Origin: an uncultured Alphaproteobacteria bacterium
Lineage (GTDB): Bacteria > Pseudomonadota > Alphaproteobacteria > HIMB59 > GCA-002718135
Direction: 5' to 3'
Assembly (NCBI GenBank): GCA_902562275.1
Contig: CACESS010000001.1
Location: forward strand, 62,001 to 126,000
Length of the DNA: 64,000 nt
The position numbers and the translations under genes are program-made. The notes below the pieces were generated by a model. It worked only from the letters and a program-made list of their open reading frames with translations, was not told the origin of the DNA and did no database searches. This document shows, piece after piece, positions 18,655-30,627 of this stretch (its first letter is position 1; every line of letters begins with the position of its first letter).

Positions 18655-19632
18655 ATGAAGAAAATTTTAAGTATTTTTTCAGTTTCTTTCGCACTTATCT
18701 TCTCATCAAGTGCGTTCGCAAACACCATAGGAGTTGTTTACGACTCTGGTGGTAAATTTGATAAATCATTTAACGAGTTAGCATTCAACACAGCTCAAAG
18801 AGTTGTTGACGAACTTGGTTGGGGTATGATTGAGTTTGAATCTGCAAACGACAATCAAATCGAACAAGGTATGCGTAAGATTGCTGATAGAGGAGCATCA
18901 ATGATCGTAGGAATGGGGTTTGCACAAGCTGACGCAATTGGAGCAGTTGCAGCAGACTATCCTGACATAAAATTTGTTGCTGTTGATGTTTGTTGGTTAG
19001 ATGATCCAAACAACAATATCTATCAAGCTTGCTATAAAGAACACGAAGGATCTTTTCTAGTTGGAATGATGGCTGCTATGGCATCAGAAAGTGGGACTAT
19101 TGGTTTCGTTGGTGGAATGGATGTTCCTCTAATTAGAAAATTTCAAGGTGGTTATGAGCAAGGGGCTCAATATGTCAATCCTGACATCGAAGTAATAGCA
19201 AACATGACAGGATCAACTCCAGAAGCATGGAACAACCCAACTAAAGGAGCTGAATTAACTAAAGCTCAAATTGATGGCGGAGCAGATGTTGTTTATCAAG
19301 CTGCAGGCGGAACAGGAATTGGTGTTTTACAGGCTGCTGCTGATGCTGGTATAATGGGAATTGGCGTTGATTCAAATCAAAACTGGATGCATCCAGGCAC
19401 AATGCTTACTTCAATGCTTAAAAGACTTGACTTAACTATCTTTGAACAAGCAGAAAATATAGGCAAAGGTTCTTTTGAGTCAGGAATTAATATCCTTGGA
19501 CTTTCAGAAGGAATGCTTGGTTATGCAACAGAAGACGGAATGGTAACTGCTGAAATGGCTGCTGCTGCTGATGCAGCTGCTGCAGATATTGCAAGTGGTG
19601 CATTAGTCGTTGCTGATTGGTCACAAGAATAA
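18655..19632 (+). CDS. BMP family ABC transporter substrate-binding protein (nucleoside type)
   Basis: A 325-residue periplasmic protein with a classical signal peptide (cleavage likely after SSAFA, residue 22) and no lipobox, so soluble in the periplasm. IGVVYDSGGKFDKSFNELA is the hallmark N-terminus of the BMP/Med family, and GIGVDSNQNW is also typical. Characterised members bind purine and pyrimidine nucleosides. The ATPase and two permeases follow directly. A 10-bp hairpin right after the stop may keep its expression above that of the membrane parts. The Ala-rich C-terminus has been driven by GCT/GCA repeats. Confidence 0.88.
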   Translation: MKKILSIFSVSFALIFSSSAFANTIGVVYDSGGKFDKSFNELAFNTAQRVVDELGWGMIEFESANDNQIEQGMRKIADRGASMIVGMGFAQADAIGAVAADYPDIKFVAVDVCWLDDPNNNIYQACYKEHEGSFLVGMMAAMASESGTIGFVGGMDVPLIRKFQGGYEQGAQYVNPDIEVIANMTGSTPEAWNNPTKGAELTKAQIDGGADVVYQAAGGTGIGVLQAAADAGIMGIGVDSNQNWMHPGTMLTSMLKRLDLTIFEQAENIGKGSFESGINILGLSEGMLGYATEDGMVTAEMAAAADAAAADIASGALVVADWSQE

Positions 19633-19649
19633 TTAGATAATAAATAATT

Positions 19650-19688
19650 GGCGAGACCAAAGATCAATAAATACTTTATGGTCTCGCC
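19650..19688 (+). promoter_or_regulatory. 10-bp stem-loop overlapping the start codon of the BMP transporter ATPase
   Basis: GGCGAGACCA (19650-19659) and TGGTCTCGCC (19679-19688) are exact reverse complements around a 19-base loop. It lies 17 bases after the stop of the binding protein. Two bases of the proposed ATPase ATG (19678-19680) sit in the right arm. No T-run follows, so it is not a simple terminator. It could protect the 3' end of the binding-protein message and limit translation of the next gene. Confidence 0.7.
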
Positions 19689-21198
19689 TATCTTAGAATT
19701 AACAAATATAAACAAATCTTTTGGCCACGTTCAGGCCAATAAGAATATTAATCTAAAAATTAATAAAGGAACAATTCACGGTATAATTGGAGAAAATGGT
19801 GCAGGTAAATCTACCTTAATGAGCATCGTCTTTGGTCTTTACCAGGCTAATTCTGGTTCAATCAAAATTAATGGTCAAGATATAAAACTTAAATCACCTA
19901 GAGACTCCATAATAAATGGCATTGGAATGGTTCATCAACATTTTATGTTAGTTGAAAATTTTACTGTTCTAGAAAATATTATACTTGGTTTTGAGGGTGA
20001 AACTTTTTTTGGAGAAAAATTTGAAAAAGCTAAAAAAGATCTAAAAAAATTATGTGAAACTTATAATTTTAATTTAGATCTTGACGCAACTATTTCAGAT
20101 TTATCAATTGGCTTTCGTCAAAGAGTTGAGATTTTAAAATCTTTATACAGAGGAGCCGAAATACTAATCTTAGATGAACCAACAGGAGTTTTAACCCCTC
20201 AAGAAGTCGATGAGCTATTTAAAATTCTTAGATCATTAAAAGATGAGGGTAAAACAATTGTTTTAATTACACACAAATTAATTGAAATTATGGATTTGAC
20301 AAGTGAAGTATCAGTTATGCGTCAAGGAGAAATCGTTGGGCATACTAAAACTTTAGATACAAATAAAGAAAAATTAGCCGAGATGATGGTTGGAAGGAGT
20401 GTCTTACTAAGAGTTAACAAACAAGAAATAAAAAAAGGAGAAGTTATTTTTAAAGTTAAAAATCTTTCAGTCAAAGACGATTTAGATGTCACTCGTGTAA
20501 AAGATGTAAATCTTGAAATATGCTCTGGAGAAATACTAGGTATTGCTGGCGTAACTGGAAATGGACAAACTGAGTTATTGGAAGCACTTTCTGGAATTAG
20601 AAAAGTAGAGTCAGGAAATATAGAGTTATTTGGCGAAAAAATATCTGATCAAGACAATTTTTTAAACCCAAGAATGCTCAAAGGAAAAGGTTTAGCACAT
20701 GTTCCAGAGGACAGACAAAGAATGGGATTAATTAGTGATTTTAAAGCACATGAAAATTTAATTTTTGGATATCATGATCAAGAGCCGTTTTCTAAGTCCT
20801 CTATTTTAAATAATAAAGAAATTACAAAATACTCTAATAAAGTTATGCAGGAATATGATGTTAGGCCAAATACTCCAAACTTAATAACATCTAATTTTTC
20901 TGGAGGTAATCAACAGAAAATTATATTAAGTAGAGAACTTAATGAAAATCCAAAAGTTCTTTTAGTAGGTCAACCAACAAGAGGTGTAGATATTGGGGCC
21001 ATAGAATTTATTCATCAAAGACTAATAGATATGCGAGATAAAGGAGCAGCAATATTATTAGCATCGGTTGAGTTAGATGAAATACTATCCCTATCCGATA
21101 GAATTATAGTTATGTTCGATGGTAAAATTGTTGGAGAAAAAGTAAATAAAAACGTTACTGACCGCGAACTTGGATTATTGATGGCTGGTGTTGCGTAA
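19678..21198 (+). CDS. ABC transporter ATP-binding protein, two-domain (nucleoside/BMP type)
   Basis: Energises nucleoside import. From ATG 19678 it is 506 residues with two fused ABC domains: the first with GENGAGKSTLM (Walker A) and LILDEPTGVLT (Walker B), the second with a degenerate GVTGNGQTELLE Walker A and FSGGNQQKIILSRE signature, as usual in sugar and nucleoside double ATPases (RbsA, NupA/YufO). An in-frame TTG at 19648 would add 10 residues that do not look like family sequence, so I chose the ATG leading to MVSPILELTNINKSFG. No good Shine-Dalgarno is visible and the start lies in a hairpin. It overlaps the next gene by one base. Confidence 0.92.
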   Translation: MVSPILELTNINKSFGHVQANKNINLKINKGTIHGIIGENGAGKSTLMSIVFGLYQANSGSIKINGQDIKLKSPRDSIINGIGMVHQHFMLVENFTVLENIILGFEGETFFGEKFEKAKKDLKKLCETYNFNLDLDATISDLSIGFRQRVEILKSLYRGAEILILDEPTGVLTPQEVDELFKILRSLKDEGKTIVLITHKLIEIMDLTSEVSVMRQGEIVGHTKTLDTNKEKLAEMMVGRSVLLRVNKQEIKKGEVIFKVKNLSVKDDLDVTRVKDVNLEICSGEILGIAGVTGNGQTELLEALSGIRKVESGNIELFGEKISDQDNFLNPRMLKGKGLAHVPEDRQRMGLISDFKAHENLIFGYHDQEPFSKSSILNNKEITKYSNKVMQEYDVRPNTPNLITSNFSGGNQQKIILSRELNENPKVLLVGQPTRGVDIGAIEFIHQRLIDMRDKGAAILLASVELDEILSLSDRIIVMFDGKIVGEKVNKNVTDRELGLLMAGVA

Positions 21199-22319
21199 TG
21201 AGTAATATTGTCGTTGATAAATCAAAAGTACCATGGTGGGTATCTAATGTTATTGTCCCTTTAGTAAACTTAACACTAGCATTATTAGTGTCAGGACTAT
21301 TTATTTTTATAGCAGGAGAAAATCCAATTAAAGCAGTTAAATTAATTATTTATGGTTCATTTGGTTATATCCAAGGTTTTGCATATACACTTTACTATAC
21401 AACAAATTTTATTTTTACTGGACTTGCATTTGCAGTTGCTTTTCACTGTAGACTTTTTAATATTGGAGGAGAAGGCCAAGCATACTTAGGTGGTCTTGGT
21501 GTTTTTTTAGTAGCTATAAATTTAAGCTTTCTTCCTGTTCCTATCGTTTGGCTTTTAGCAATTTTTGGTGCATTCTTATTTGGAGCGGCCTGGGCTTATA
21601 TACCAGCTTATCTTCAATCAAAAAGAGGCAGCCATGTTGTTATCACAACAATAATGTTCAATTTTATTGCTTCATCATTAATGATTTTTTTATTGGTAGA
21701 TGTAATTAGAGATACCAATCAAATGGCTCCACACACTGTTAAACTTCCAAAAGAAATTTGGTTGCCAAGCTTTGAAGCCTTTTCAGGCATCTTTGGTATT
21801 AAGATAAGATATTCACCTCTTAATCTTACTTTTTTATTAGCCATTGCATCACTATTTTTTGTTTGGTTTTTAGTATGGAAAACGAAATGGGGTTATGAGA
21901 TGCGCGCCGTTGGCCATAATACTCAGGCAGCGATTTATGCGGGAATATCTCCCCACAAAAATATAATTATAGCAATGTGCATTTCTGGTGGTTTAGCAGG
22001 ATTGCTCGGCGTTAATGAAATTCTTGGAGTAAACCATAAAATACAGGCTGGATTTCCAGCAGGATATGGTTTTACCGGTATTGCAGTTGCTTTAATGGGT
22101 AGAAACCATCCAATTGGAATTTTACCTGCAGCTTTTTTATTTGGGATTTTGTACCAAGGTGGCTCTGAAGTAACATTTGAGATGCCCAATATTACCAGAT
22201 ACATGTTCGTTGCTGTTCAGGGTTTGATAATTTTATTTAGTGGAGCATTAGAAAATCTATTTAGACCCCAGATAGAAAGTTTTTTTGTAAGAAGACTTAG
22301 CAAAGAGGTAAACGTATAA
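21198..22319 (+). CDS. ABC transporter permease 1 (nucleoside/BMP type, BPD_transp_2 family)
   Basis: A 373-residue inner-membrane protein with about eight to ten hydrophobic segments. FNIGGEGQAYLGG, AAIYAGISPHKNI and FTGIAVALMGRNHPIG are family signatures of the YufP/NupB-type permease. The start overlaps the ATPase stop (TAATG) and the stop overlaps the next permease in the same way, so translation of the three membrane-complex genes is coupled. Confidence 0.92.
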   Translation: MSNIVVDKSKVPWWVSNVIVPLVNLTLALLVSGLFIFIAGENPIKAVKLIIYGSFGYIQGFAYTLYYTTNFIFTGLAFAVAFHCRLFNIGGEGQAYLGGLGVFLVAINLSFLPVPIVWLLAIFGAFLFGAAWAYIPAYLQSKRGSHVVITTIMFNFIASSLMIFLLVDVIRDTNQMAPHTVKLPKEIWLPSFEAFSGIFGIKIRYSPLNLTFLLAIASLFFVWFLVWKTKWGYEMRAVGHNTQAAIYAGISPHKNIIIAMCISGGLAGLLGVNEILGVNHKIQAGFPAGYGFTGIAVALMGRNHPIGILPAAFLFGILYQGGSEVTFEMPNITRYMFVAVQGLIILFSGALENLFRPQIESFFVRRLSKEVNV

Positions 22320-23290
22320 TGGAATTTCTTTCTGACATTGCTTCTTTAATTAACTCCACTCTTAGAATATCCACACCTCTAATATTTGCAGCAATGGCCG
22401 GTATTTTTGCTGAGCGTTCAGGTGTAATTGATTTTAGCCTAGAAGGTAAAATGCTTATGGCAGCTTTTGTAGCAGCTGTTGGCTCTTATTATTTGGGTAA
22501 TCCGTGGCTAGGTTTATTGTTGGCCATAATAGCATGTGTTTGTCTATCTATGTTGCATGGATTTGCTTCTGTTACTCACAAAGGTGATCAAGTAGTATCT
22601 TGTGTAGCAATTAATATTTTAATAATTGGTCTAACAACTGCTCTGGCAGCAGCATGGTTTGGACAAGCTGGTTTAACACCAACATTAACTGAAAATCAGC
22701 GTTTTCTAGAAATCAATCTTCCATTCGCTGATGCATTAAGAGAAGTTCCAATTATCGGAATTATATATAGTGACATACTAAGCGGACATTATGTTTTTGT
22801 TTATTTAGCATATCTTTCAGTTCCTATAGTTTTTTGGATAGTATTCAAAACTAGTTTTGGACTTAGATTAAGAGCAGTAGGTGAAAACCCAAGCGCAGTA
22901 GACACCGCGGGTATTAATGTATTCACTATGAGATATAAAGCGCTTGCAGTAAACGGAGTTTTAATAGCTTTCGCTGGAGCCCATTTATCAACTGCAGTAA
23001 ACGCAAATTTCTTCAGAGAAATGTCAGCGGGAAGAGGTTACTTGGCCTTAGCTGCAATGATTTTTGGAAAATGGCATCCCAAAACTGCCTTAATTGCTTG
23101 TTTACTTTTTGGTTTTACTGACGCTCTACAAATAAGACTTCAAGGAGTAGAGCTACCAGCAATTGGTGAGATACCTGTTCAATTAATACAAGCACTTCCA
23201 TACATACTAACAGTAGTATTGCTTGCTGGTTTTGTTGGAAAAGCAATTGCGCCTAATGCTATTGGACAACCTTACATTAAAGAAAGATAA
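22319..23290 (+). CDS. ABC transporter permease 2 (nucleoside/BMP type, BPD_transp_2 family)
   Basis: A 323-residue inner-membrane protein, partner of permease 1. STPLIFAAMAGIFAERSGVIDFSLEGKMLM and LRAVGENPSAVDTAGINV are the characteristic YufQ/NupC-type segments, and GYLALAAMIFGKWHP is the matching C-terminal motif. It is the last gene of the transporter; a 69-base gap with an AT-rich promoter-like region separates it from the next small gene. Confidence 0.92.
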   Translation: MEFLSDIASLINSTLRISTPLIFAAMAGIFAERSGVIDFSLEGKMLMAAFVAAVGSYYLGNPWLGLLLAIIACVCLSMLHGFASVTHKGDQVVSCVAINILIIGLTTALAAAWFGQAGLTPTLTENQRFLEINLPFADALREVPIIGIIYSDILSGHYVFVYLAYLSVPIVFWIVFKTSFGLRLRAVGENPSAVDTAGINVFTMRYKALAVNGVLIAFAGAHLSTAVNANFFREMSAGRGYLALAAMIFGKWHPKTALIACLLFGFTDALQIRLQGVELPAIGEIPVQLIQALPYILTVVLLAGFVGKAIAPNAIGQPYIKER

Positions 23291-23359
23291 TTATTATTTC
23301 ATTTTAACAATTTTTAAACTTTTTATCCCTATATAGATTATAAAATAAAAGGAGCTAAT

Positions 23360-23653
23360 ATGTTAGTTAAATTAACTCAAGATTTAAAAAATGGTTTCGA
23401 GCCTTGGAAAGAAATGCTTCTTGCAAATGGTCATAAACTTAAAGAACATGGAATGACTTGTATATTTGCAGCAAGAGAAAAAGATAATGATAACAAGTTA
23501 ACTGTTATTTTAGATTTCGCTACACCCGAGGGTATGATGGGTTTTAAAAATGATGAAGAATTAACACAAAGAAGAATTGAAGCTGGTGCTATGGTGGAAA
23601 CTACAGTAATGACGCCGATGACTTCTGAAGCAGTCACGAATTTTTCAGGTTAG
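23360..23653 (+). CDS. Small conserved protein, possible DUF3764-like ferredoxin-fold domain
   Basis: A 97-residue cytoplasmic protein with no signal or membrane segment. FEPWKEMLLANGHKLKEHGMTCIFAAREKDND followed by VILDFATPEGMMGFKND suggests the alternating alpha/beta pattern of dimeric ferredoxin-like (ABM/DUF3764) proteins; I am not certain of the family. AAAGGAG at about 23348-23354 gives a good ribosome site. It is followed 18 bases later by an NTF2-like gene, and a strong terminator ends the pair, so the two form a small operon of unknown function. Confidence 0.55.
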   Translation: MLVKLTQDLKNGFEPWKEMLLANGHKLKEHGMTCIFAAREKDNDNKLTVILDFATPEGMMGFKNDEELTQRRIEAGAMVETTVMTPMTSEAVTNFSG

Positions 23654-23671
23654 TTAAGAAAGGAAAAAGAT

Positions 23672-23992
23672 ATGAGTTTAATGGAAAGATACCAAAAAGC
23701 CATGAATGATAAAAATGAAGATGAAATGAACGATATCTTGCATGATGATTTTAAATTCACAATGCATGCATCTGGAAATGTTTTATCAAAATCTGATGTA
23801 GTTAGTTGGGCTATGTCAGATGATATTAATTCTGATAAAGATAGAATTGTATATGAGAATGACGAAATAGCCGTTCTTCATGCTTTTGTTACGTTTAATG
23901 ATGGCAACACTCAGGCAGTAATGTCTGTTTTTAAAATTGAAAATGGTAAAATTGTTTCTTTAGAAACAGGTGCAACAAATATGCCAAAATAA
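23672..23992 (+). CDS. NTF2-like / SnoaL-like small protein
   Basis: A 106-residue protein whose pattern fits the cone-shaped NTF2/SnoaL fold: an N-terminal helix (MERYQKAMNDKNEDEMNDIL), HDDFKFTMHASG, a SDVVSWA helix, then strands ending MSVFKIENGKIVSLETGATN. Such proteins are polyketide-cyclase-like enzymes, ketosteroid isomerase relatives or ligand binders; none can be chosen here. AGAAAGGA at about 23656-23663 provides a ribosome site. Likely co-transcribed with the preceding small gene. Confidence 0.6.
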   Translation: MSLMERYQKAMNDKNEDEMNDILHDDFKFTMHASGNVLSKSDVVSWAMSDDINSDKDRIVYENDEIAVLHAFVTFNDGNTQAVMSVFKIENGKIVSLETGATNMPK

Positions 23993-23993
23993 A

Positions 23994-24020
23994 AAAAGTG
24001 GAACTTAAAGTTCCACTTTT
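23994..24020. terminator. Bidirectional terminator between the NTF2-like gene and katG
   Basis: AAAAGTGGAACTT (23994-24006) and AAGTTCCACTTTT (24008-24020) are exact reverse complements, giving a GTGGAAC/GTTCCAC stem with A-run on one side and T-run on the other. It lies just after the stop of the plus-strand gene and 19 bases after the katG stop on the minus strand, so it can end transcripts from both sides. Confidence 0.85.
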
Positions 24021-24039
24021 AAACTAAATAAAACTAATT

Positions 24040-26175
<2,136 letters not shown>

Positions 26176-26235
26176 TTAGAACCTCCGTTTTATATTACTA
26201 ATATATAAAGAATTTAAATTAAAGAAAAGTGAAAA

Positions 26236-26640
26236 TTATAAGTCTATTCTGAATTTTTCAGGTCGCCACGTCGCAGGGGCAAGCTCAAAATCATAAAATT
26301 CGAAAGCAGGTGCGACAGTGCATCCAATTAAACTAAATGAACCAGAAGATCTCATAGCAAACCATGTGTTTGCTGTTACAGTATAAATATAATTATGATC
26401 TGACCCTAGAGAAAAAACTTCATAATTAACTCCGTCACTCGATGTGAAAACTTCTAGAGGATCTCCAGAATAAAAATGTAATATTTCATTTTTTGTTAAT
26501 CGATGCCAATGCGATTTTTCATTCTTCTTTAATAAGTAATAAATTTGACTAACATTTTCGTTTTTAAAATTTTCAACATAATGCCCCCCTTCAGGGTGAC
26601 TAATCATATGGAGTTTTTTTATTAAATTATCTGCTTCCAC
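26236..26640 (-). CDS. Cupin_5 / DUF985 family protein
   Basis: A 134-residue single-domain cupin. HPEGGHYVE, SHWHRLTKNEILHFYSGDPLEVF and GCTVAPAFEFYDFELA are the conserved segments of DUF985. The His residues in SHWHR and HFYSGD are likely metal or ligand sites. Function is unknown; some relatives are linked to sugar or organic-acid metabolism. Its start abuts the ribA stop with no gap, and it lies 60 bases upstream of katG on the same strand. Confidence 0.8.
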   Translation of the reverse strand: MEADNLIKKLHMISHPEGGHYVENFKNENVSQIYYLLKKNEKSHWHRLTKNEILHFYSGDPLEVFTSSDGVNYEVFSLGSDHNYIYTVTANTWFAMRSSGSFSLIGCTVAPAFEFYDFELAPATWRPEKFRIDL

Positions 26641-27231
26641 TTAAATTAAATGACCAAGTTTACTTTTCTTAGTTGAGATATATTTTTCATTATACTTATT
26701 GGTGTTTGAGAAAATAGGAACTCTTTGATTTACTTTGATACCCATATCTTCAAGCGCTTTTATTTTTTTTGGATTATTGGTCATCAAATCTAATTCTTTG
26801 ATTACTAAATATTTTACCATTCCAGCAATATTTTCATATGTTCTTTCATCATCTTTGAACCCTAATTGATGATTAGCTTCAACAGTATCTAGTCCTTTGT
26901 CTTGTAAACTATATGCTTTAATTTTATTTGAAAGACCAATGCCTCTCCCTTCTTGTTGAAGATAAAAAATGACACCTCTTCCAATCTGAGCAATTTGTTT
27001 TAATGATTCAGTTAGTTGGAATCTACAATCACATCTCATACTAAAAAAAGATTCCCCTGTAATACATTGTGAATGAATTCTTGATAAAACTGGCTCATTA
27101 GTAAGCAAGTCACCCATACATATTGCTAAATGATCTTTAGATTCATTTTCATCTGTAAAGGCATGTACAGTGAACTCTCCAATATCTGTTGGAAGTTTAC
27201 TAGTTTCAATAAACTTTAATTTATCTGACAT
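26641..27231 (-). CDS. ribA: GTP cyclohydrolase II
   Basis: First committed step of riboflavin synthesis: GTP to a diaminopyrimidine phosphate, formate and pyrophosphate. The 196-residue stand-alone enzyme (no RibB fusion) shows the zinc site C-x10-C-x-C in SQCITGESFFSMRCDC, the YLQQEGRGIGL catalytic segment and LMTNNPKKI. It overlaps hisI by one base and lies directly before the DUF985 gene in one minus-strand operon. Confidence 0.95.
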   Translation of the reverse strand: MSDKLKFIETSKLPTDIGEFTVHAFTDENESKDHLAICMGDLLTNEPVLSRIHSQCITGESFFSMRCDCRFQLTESLKQIAQIGRGVIFYLQQEGRGIGLSNKIKAYSLQDKGLDTVEANHQLGFKDDERTYENIAGMVKYLVIKELDLMTNNPKKIKALEDMGIKVNQRVPIFSNTNKYNEKYISTKKSKLGHLI

Positions 27232-27704
27232 TATAGTTTAGTAGGATTTGGAGCACCTTTGTATACTTCTTCAGGATCAAAAACTTTTTCTTTTTCTTCA
27301 AATTTAAGAACAACTTTAGAGCTAGAATTATCCAAAGGTATACTTCTATAAAAACATGATCTATATCCTACATGACAGCTAGCACCACCTTTGACATCAA
27401 CCCTTAACCAAACACAATCTTGATCATCATCAATTCTTATTTCTTTTATCTTCTGCGTTAATCCACTTGTTTTACCCTTATGCCAAAGGGTATTTCTACT
27501 TCTAGAAAAATAAACTGCTTCGCCCAAACTTATAGTTTTTTTAAAAGCTTCTTCATTCATATAACCTTGCATAAGGAGTTCGCCAGATGAAAAATCTGTT
27601 GTTACAACGGGTATTAGACCATCTGAATCAAATTTTGGAGCAAGCTCGTTTGACTCCTCAACTTGTTCTATAGACTTTCTTTTTTCAAATTGAATGTTAT
27701 TCAT
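27231..27704 (-). CDS. hisI: Phosphoribosyl-AMP cyclohydrolase HisI
   Basis: Third step of histidine biosynthesis, opening the adenine ring of PR-AMP. The 157 residues include [18 protein letters not shown], the Mg-binding [12 protein letters not shown] and the zinc-binding [14 protein letters not shown]. It is unfused to HisE, which lies in the his cluster at 1.8 kb. It overlaps hemB by 8 bases and ribA by one base, so it belongs to a hemB-hisI-ribA operon. An N-terminal extension of about 20 residues is a little longer than usual. Confidence 0.95.
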   Translation of the reverse strand: MNNIQFEKRKSIEQVEESNELAPKFDSDGLIPVVTTDFSSGELLMQGYMNEEAFKKTISLGEAVYFSRSRNTLWHKGKTSGLTQKIKEIRIDDDQDCVWLRVDVKGGASCHVGYRSCFYRSIPLDNSSSKVVLKFEEKEKVFDPEEVYKGAPNPTKL

Positions 27705-28698
27705 TTTTTAATTTTTCAGCAGCTTCTAATGCAAAGTAAGTCAGTATACCATTTGCCCCAGCTCTTTTAAAAGATAAAAGAGATTCCATTACAACTTTTT
27801 CATTAAGCCAACCTTTATTAATTGACTCTTTTATCATCGAATATTCACCAGATACTTGGTATGCAAAAGTTGGAACTTTAAATTCTGATTTTATTCTAGA
27901 AATAATATCAAGATAAGGCATACCAGGTTTAATCATTACCATATCTGCACCTTCACTTATATCTAATCCAACTTCTCTAATAGCTTCATCACTGTTTGAT
28001 GGATCCATTTGATATGTTAATTTACCATCCTTACCCAAATTAGAACCAGAACCTATAGCATCTCTAAAAGGTCCATAAAAACTTGAAGCATATTTTGCAG
28101 CATAAGAAAGTATTAAGGTATCTGTTAAATTATTTGAATCTAATACAGTTCTTATTTTTCCCACTCTTCCATCCATCATATCCGATGGGGCGATTACATC
28201 ACAACCAGCATTCGCTTGGACTAGAGCTTGTTGTTCCAGAACCTCCAAAGTTTTATCATTATCTATTTTATCATTTATAACTAAACCATCATGTCCATGA
28301 TCCGTAAAAGGATCTAACGCAACATCACATACAATACCAATATTTGGAAAATCTTTTTTGATACTTTTAATTGATCTGCACACCAAATTGTTTTCATCTA
28401 TAGCTAAACTTCCCTCAGAATTTTTAAGGCTATTTTCAATTTGCGGAAAAATTGCAATAGCAGGAATATTTAATTTAACAGCTTTTTCTACTTCATTTAA
28501 AAGTTTATCAATAGAGTATCTGCTAACACCAGGCATCGAATTAATAGGATCATCAATCTTGTTTCCCTCACATACAAATAGAGGCAAGATTAAATCATTT
28601 ACACTAAGAGTATTTTCAGCAACTAAACGACGAGAGAATTCTTTCATTCTATTACGTCTAAGTCTTGTACTGGGAAACTTACCTTGCATGTTATTCAT
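27697..28698 (-). CDS. hemB: Delta-aminolevulinic acid dehydratase (porphobilinogen synthase)
   Basis: Condenses two 5-aminolevulinate molecules to porphobilinogen in haem synthesis. The 333-residue protein has [18 protein letters not shown] near the start, active-site Lys residues in [14 protein letters not shown] and [11 protein letters not shown], and [14 protein letters not shown], where Asp replaces the Cys ligands of zinc enzymes. That points to the Mg-dependent alphaproteobacterial type. It follows thrS by three bases and overlaps hisI. Confidence 0.96.
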   Translation of the reverse strand: MNNMQGKFPSTRLRRNRMKEFSRRLVAENTLSVNDLILPLFVCEGNKIDDPINSMPGVSRYSIDKLLNEVEKAVKLNIPAIAIFPQIENSLKNSEGSLAIDENNLVCRSIKSIKKDFPNIGIVCDVALDPFTDHGHDGLVINDKIDNDKTLEVLEQQALVQANAGCDVIAPSDMMDGRVGKIRTVLDSNNLTDTLILSYAAKYASSFYGPFRDAIGSGSNLGKDGKLTYQMDPSNSDEAIREVGLDISEGADMVMIKPGMPYLDIISRIKSEFKVPTFAYQVSGEYSMIKESINKGWLNEKVVMESLLSFKRAGANGILTYFALEAAEKLKNE

Positions 28699-28701
28699 TT
28701 T

Positions 28702-30627
28702 TTATTCTATTGGTGATTTTGCTTCTTTAGATAAGCTAGTAAGAATATCTTCTAATTTAAAGGTCTTTGTTTCAGAAGATCCAATTCTTCTAACGGATAC
28801 CGTTTTATCTTGAGCTTCTTTTTTTCCAACAGCGATAATTGCTGGGACTTTACTATTACTGTGTTCACGTATTTTATAACCAATTTTTTCATTACGTGTA
28901 TCTATTTCAGCTCTAATTCCTTTTGATACTAATGCTTTTTGTACTTCATATGCATACTCATCAGTATCAGATGTAATTGTAGCAACTACTGCTTGTAATG
29001 GTGAAAGCCAAAAGGGAAGATGGCCTGCATAATGTTCAATTAGAATGCCAGTGAATCTCTCTAAGGAACCAAATAGAGCCCTATGCAACATGACTGGTAT
29101 TTTTTTATTTCCATCTTCTCCAATATAAGTAGCTCCCAATCTTCCAGGTAAATTTAAATCTACTTGCAGTGTTCCACATTGCCAGTCTCTGCCAATTGCG
29201 TCACGTAAAACAAACTCTAATTTTGGACCGTAAAATGCACCTTCTCCTGGGTTGAGCGTATACTCAAGACCTGTTGCTTCCATGGCTTGCATTAATGCAG
29301 CCTCAGCTTTATCCCAAATAGCATCATCCCCTACGCGTTTTTCAGGACGGTCAGAAAATTTAATTCTAACATTATCGAAACCAAAGTCCTTATAGATACT
29401 AAGTATCAAATCACAAACCGTTTTACTCTCTTGTGTAATTTGATCTTCTGTACAAAATATATGTGCATCATCTTGTGTGAATGCTCTCACCCTCATTAAT
29501 CCATGAAGAGCACCTGATGGTTCATAACGATGTACTTTTCCGAATTCAGATAATAGAAATGGTAGGTCTCTATAACTTTTTAATCCTTGTTTAAAAATTT
29601 CTACAGCACCAGGGCAATTCATTGGTTTGATAGCATAAATTTTATCGTCTTTTGCTTCAGTTCTAAACATCATGTCACTAAATTTGTCCCAGTGACCAGA
29701 CGTTTCCCATAGTGACTTGTCCATCATGTCTGGCGTATTAGTTTCTACATAACCTGCTTTGTCTTGTCTGTTTCGCATATAATTTATTAACGATTGGAAT
29801 AATGTCCAACCCTTAGGATGCCAAAACACTGCTCCAGGAGCCTCTTCCTGAAAATGAAATAAATCCATTTCTCTTCCTAGTTTTCGGTGATCTCTTTTTT
29901 CTGCTTCTTCAATTTGTATAAGGTGTTGTTCAAGATCCTTTTCTGTTGCCCAGGCTGTTCCATAAATTCTTGTTAGCATTGTATTAGATGAATCACCTCG
30001 CCAGTACGCACCAGCAACCTTCATTAATTTAAATGCTTTACCAATTTGTTTTGTTGAAACCATATGAGGGCCTCTGCATAAGTCTAACCAGTCACCCTGT
30101 TTGTAAATACTGATTTCCTCATTATTAGGTAAATCATTTATCAATTCAACTTTGTAGTCTTCGCCCTTACCTTTAAAATGTTTTATTGATTCTTCTTTAG
30201 ACCATACTTCTCTTACAAAATTTTTATTTCTTTGTATGATATCATGCATTCTCTTTTCAATTTTCGGAAGATCAGCAACAGTAAAAGGCTCATCTCTTGC
30301 AAAATCATAATAAAAACCATTTTCAATTGCTGGACCAATTGTAACTTGTGTTCCTGGGAATAATTCCTGGACAGCTTCTGCCATTACATGAGCACAATCA
30401 TGTCGTATTAATTCAAGTACTTCCTCGCTTTCTCTTTTTAAAATCGCTACAGATGCATTACCATTAATAGGTAAACTAATATCTTTTATCTCATTATTAA
30501 TTTTTATAGCAACTGATTCTTTGGCAAGAGATTTAGAAATTTGCGATGCCAATTCAAGACCATTGATGCCTTTATCAACTTCCTTTTTATTTCCATCTGG
30601 AAATGTAATTATTATCTTTTCACTCAT
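28702..30627 (-). CDS. thrS: Threonyl-tRNA synthetase
   Basis: Class II aminoacyl-tRNA synthetase. The 641 residues are full length: N-terminal TGS domain ([19 protein letters not shown]), editing domain with the HxxxH-type [10 protein letters not shown], catalytic core with [33 protein letters not shown] and the zinc-binding Cys in NCPG, and the anticodon-binding domain with LSPLQAVV. It overlaps cysS by 4 bases. No T-box or leader structure is visible because it sits inside an operon. Confidence 0.98.
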   Translation of the reverse strand: MSEKIIITFPDGNKKEVDKGINGLELASQISKSLAKESVAIKINNEIKDISLPINGNASVAILKRESEEVLELIRHDCAHVMAEAVQELFPGTQVTIGPAIENGFYYDFARDEPFTVADLPKIEKRMHDIIQRNKNFVREVWSKEESIKHFKGKGEDYKVELINDLPNNEEISIYKQGDWLDLCRGPHMVSTKQIGKAFKLMKVAGAYWRGDSSNTMLTRIYGTAWATEKDLEQHLIQIEEAEKRDHRKLGREMDLFHFQEEAPGAVFWHPKGWTLFQSLINYMRNRQDKAGYVETNTPDMMDKSLWETSGHWDKFSDMMFRTEAKDDKIYAIKPMNCPGAVEIFKQGLKSYRDLPFLLSEFGKVHRYEPSGALHGLMRVRAFTQDDAHIFCTEDQITQESKTVCDLILSIYKDFGFDNVRIKFSDRPEKRVGDDAIWDKAEAALMQAMEATGLEYTLNPGEGAFYGPKLEFVLRDAIGRDWQCGTLQVDLNLPGRLGATYIGEDGNKKIPVMLHRALFGSLERFTGILIEHYAGHLPFWLSPLQAVVATITSDTDEYAYEVQKALVSKGIRAEIDTRNEKIGYKIREHSNSKVPAIIAVGKKEAQDKTVSVRRIGSSETKTFKLEDILTSLSKEAKSPIE

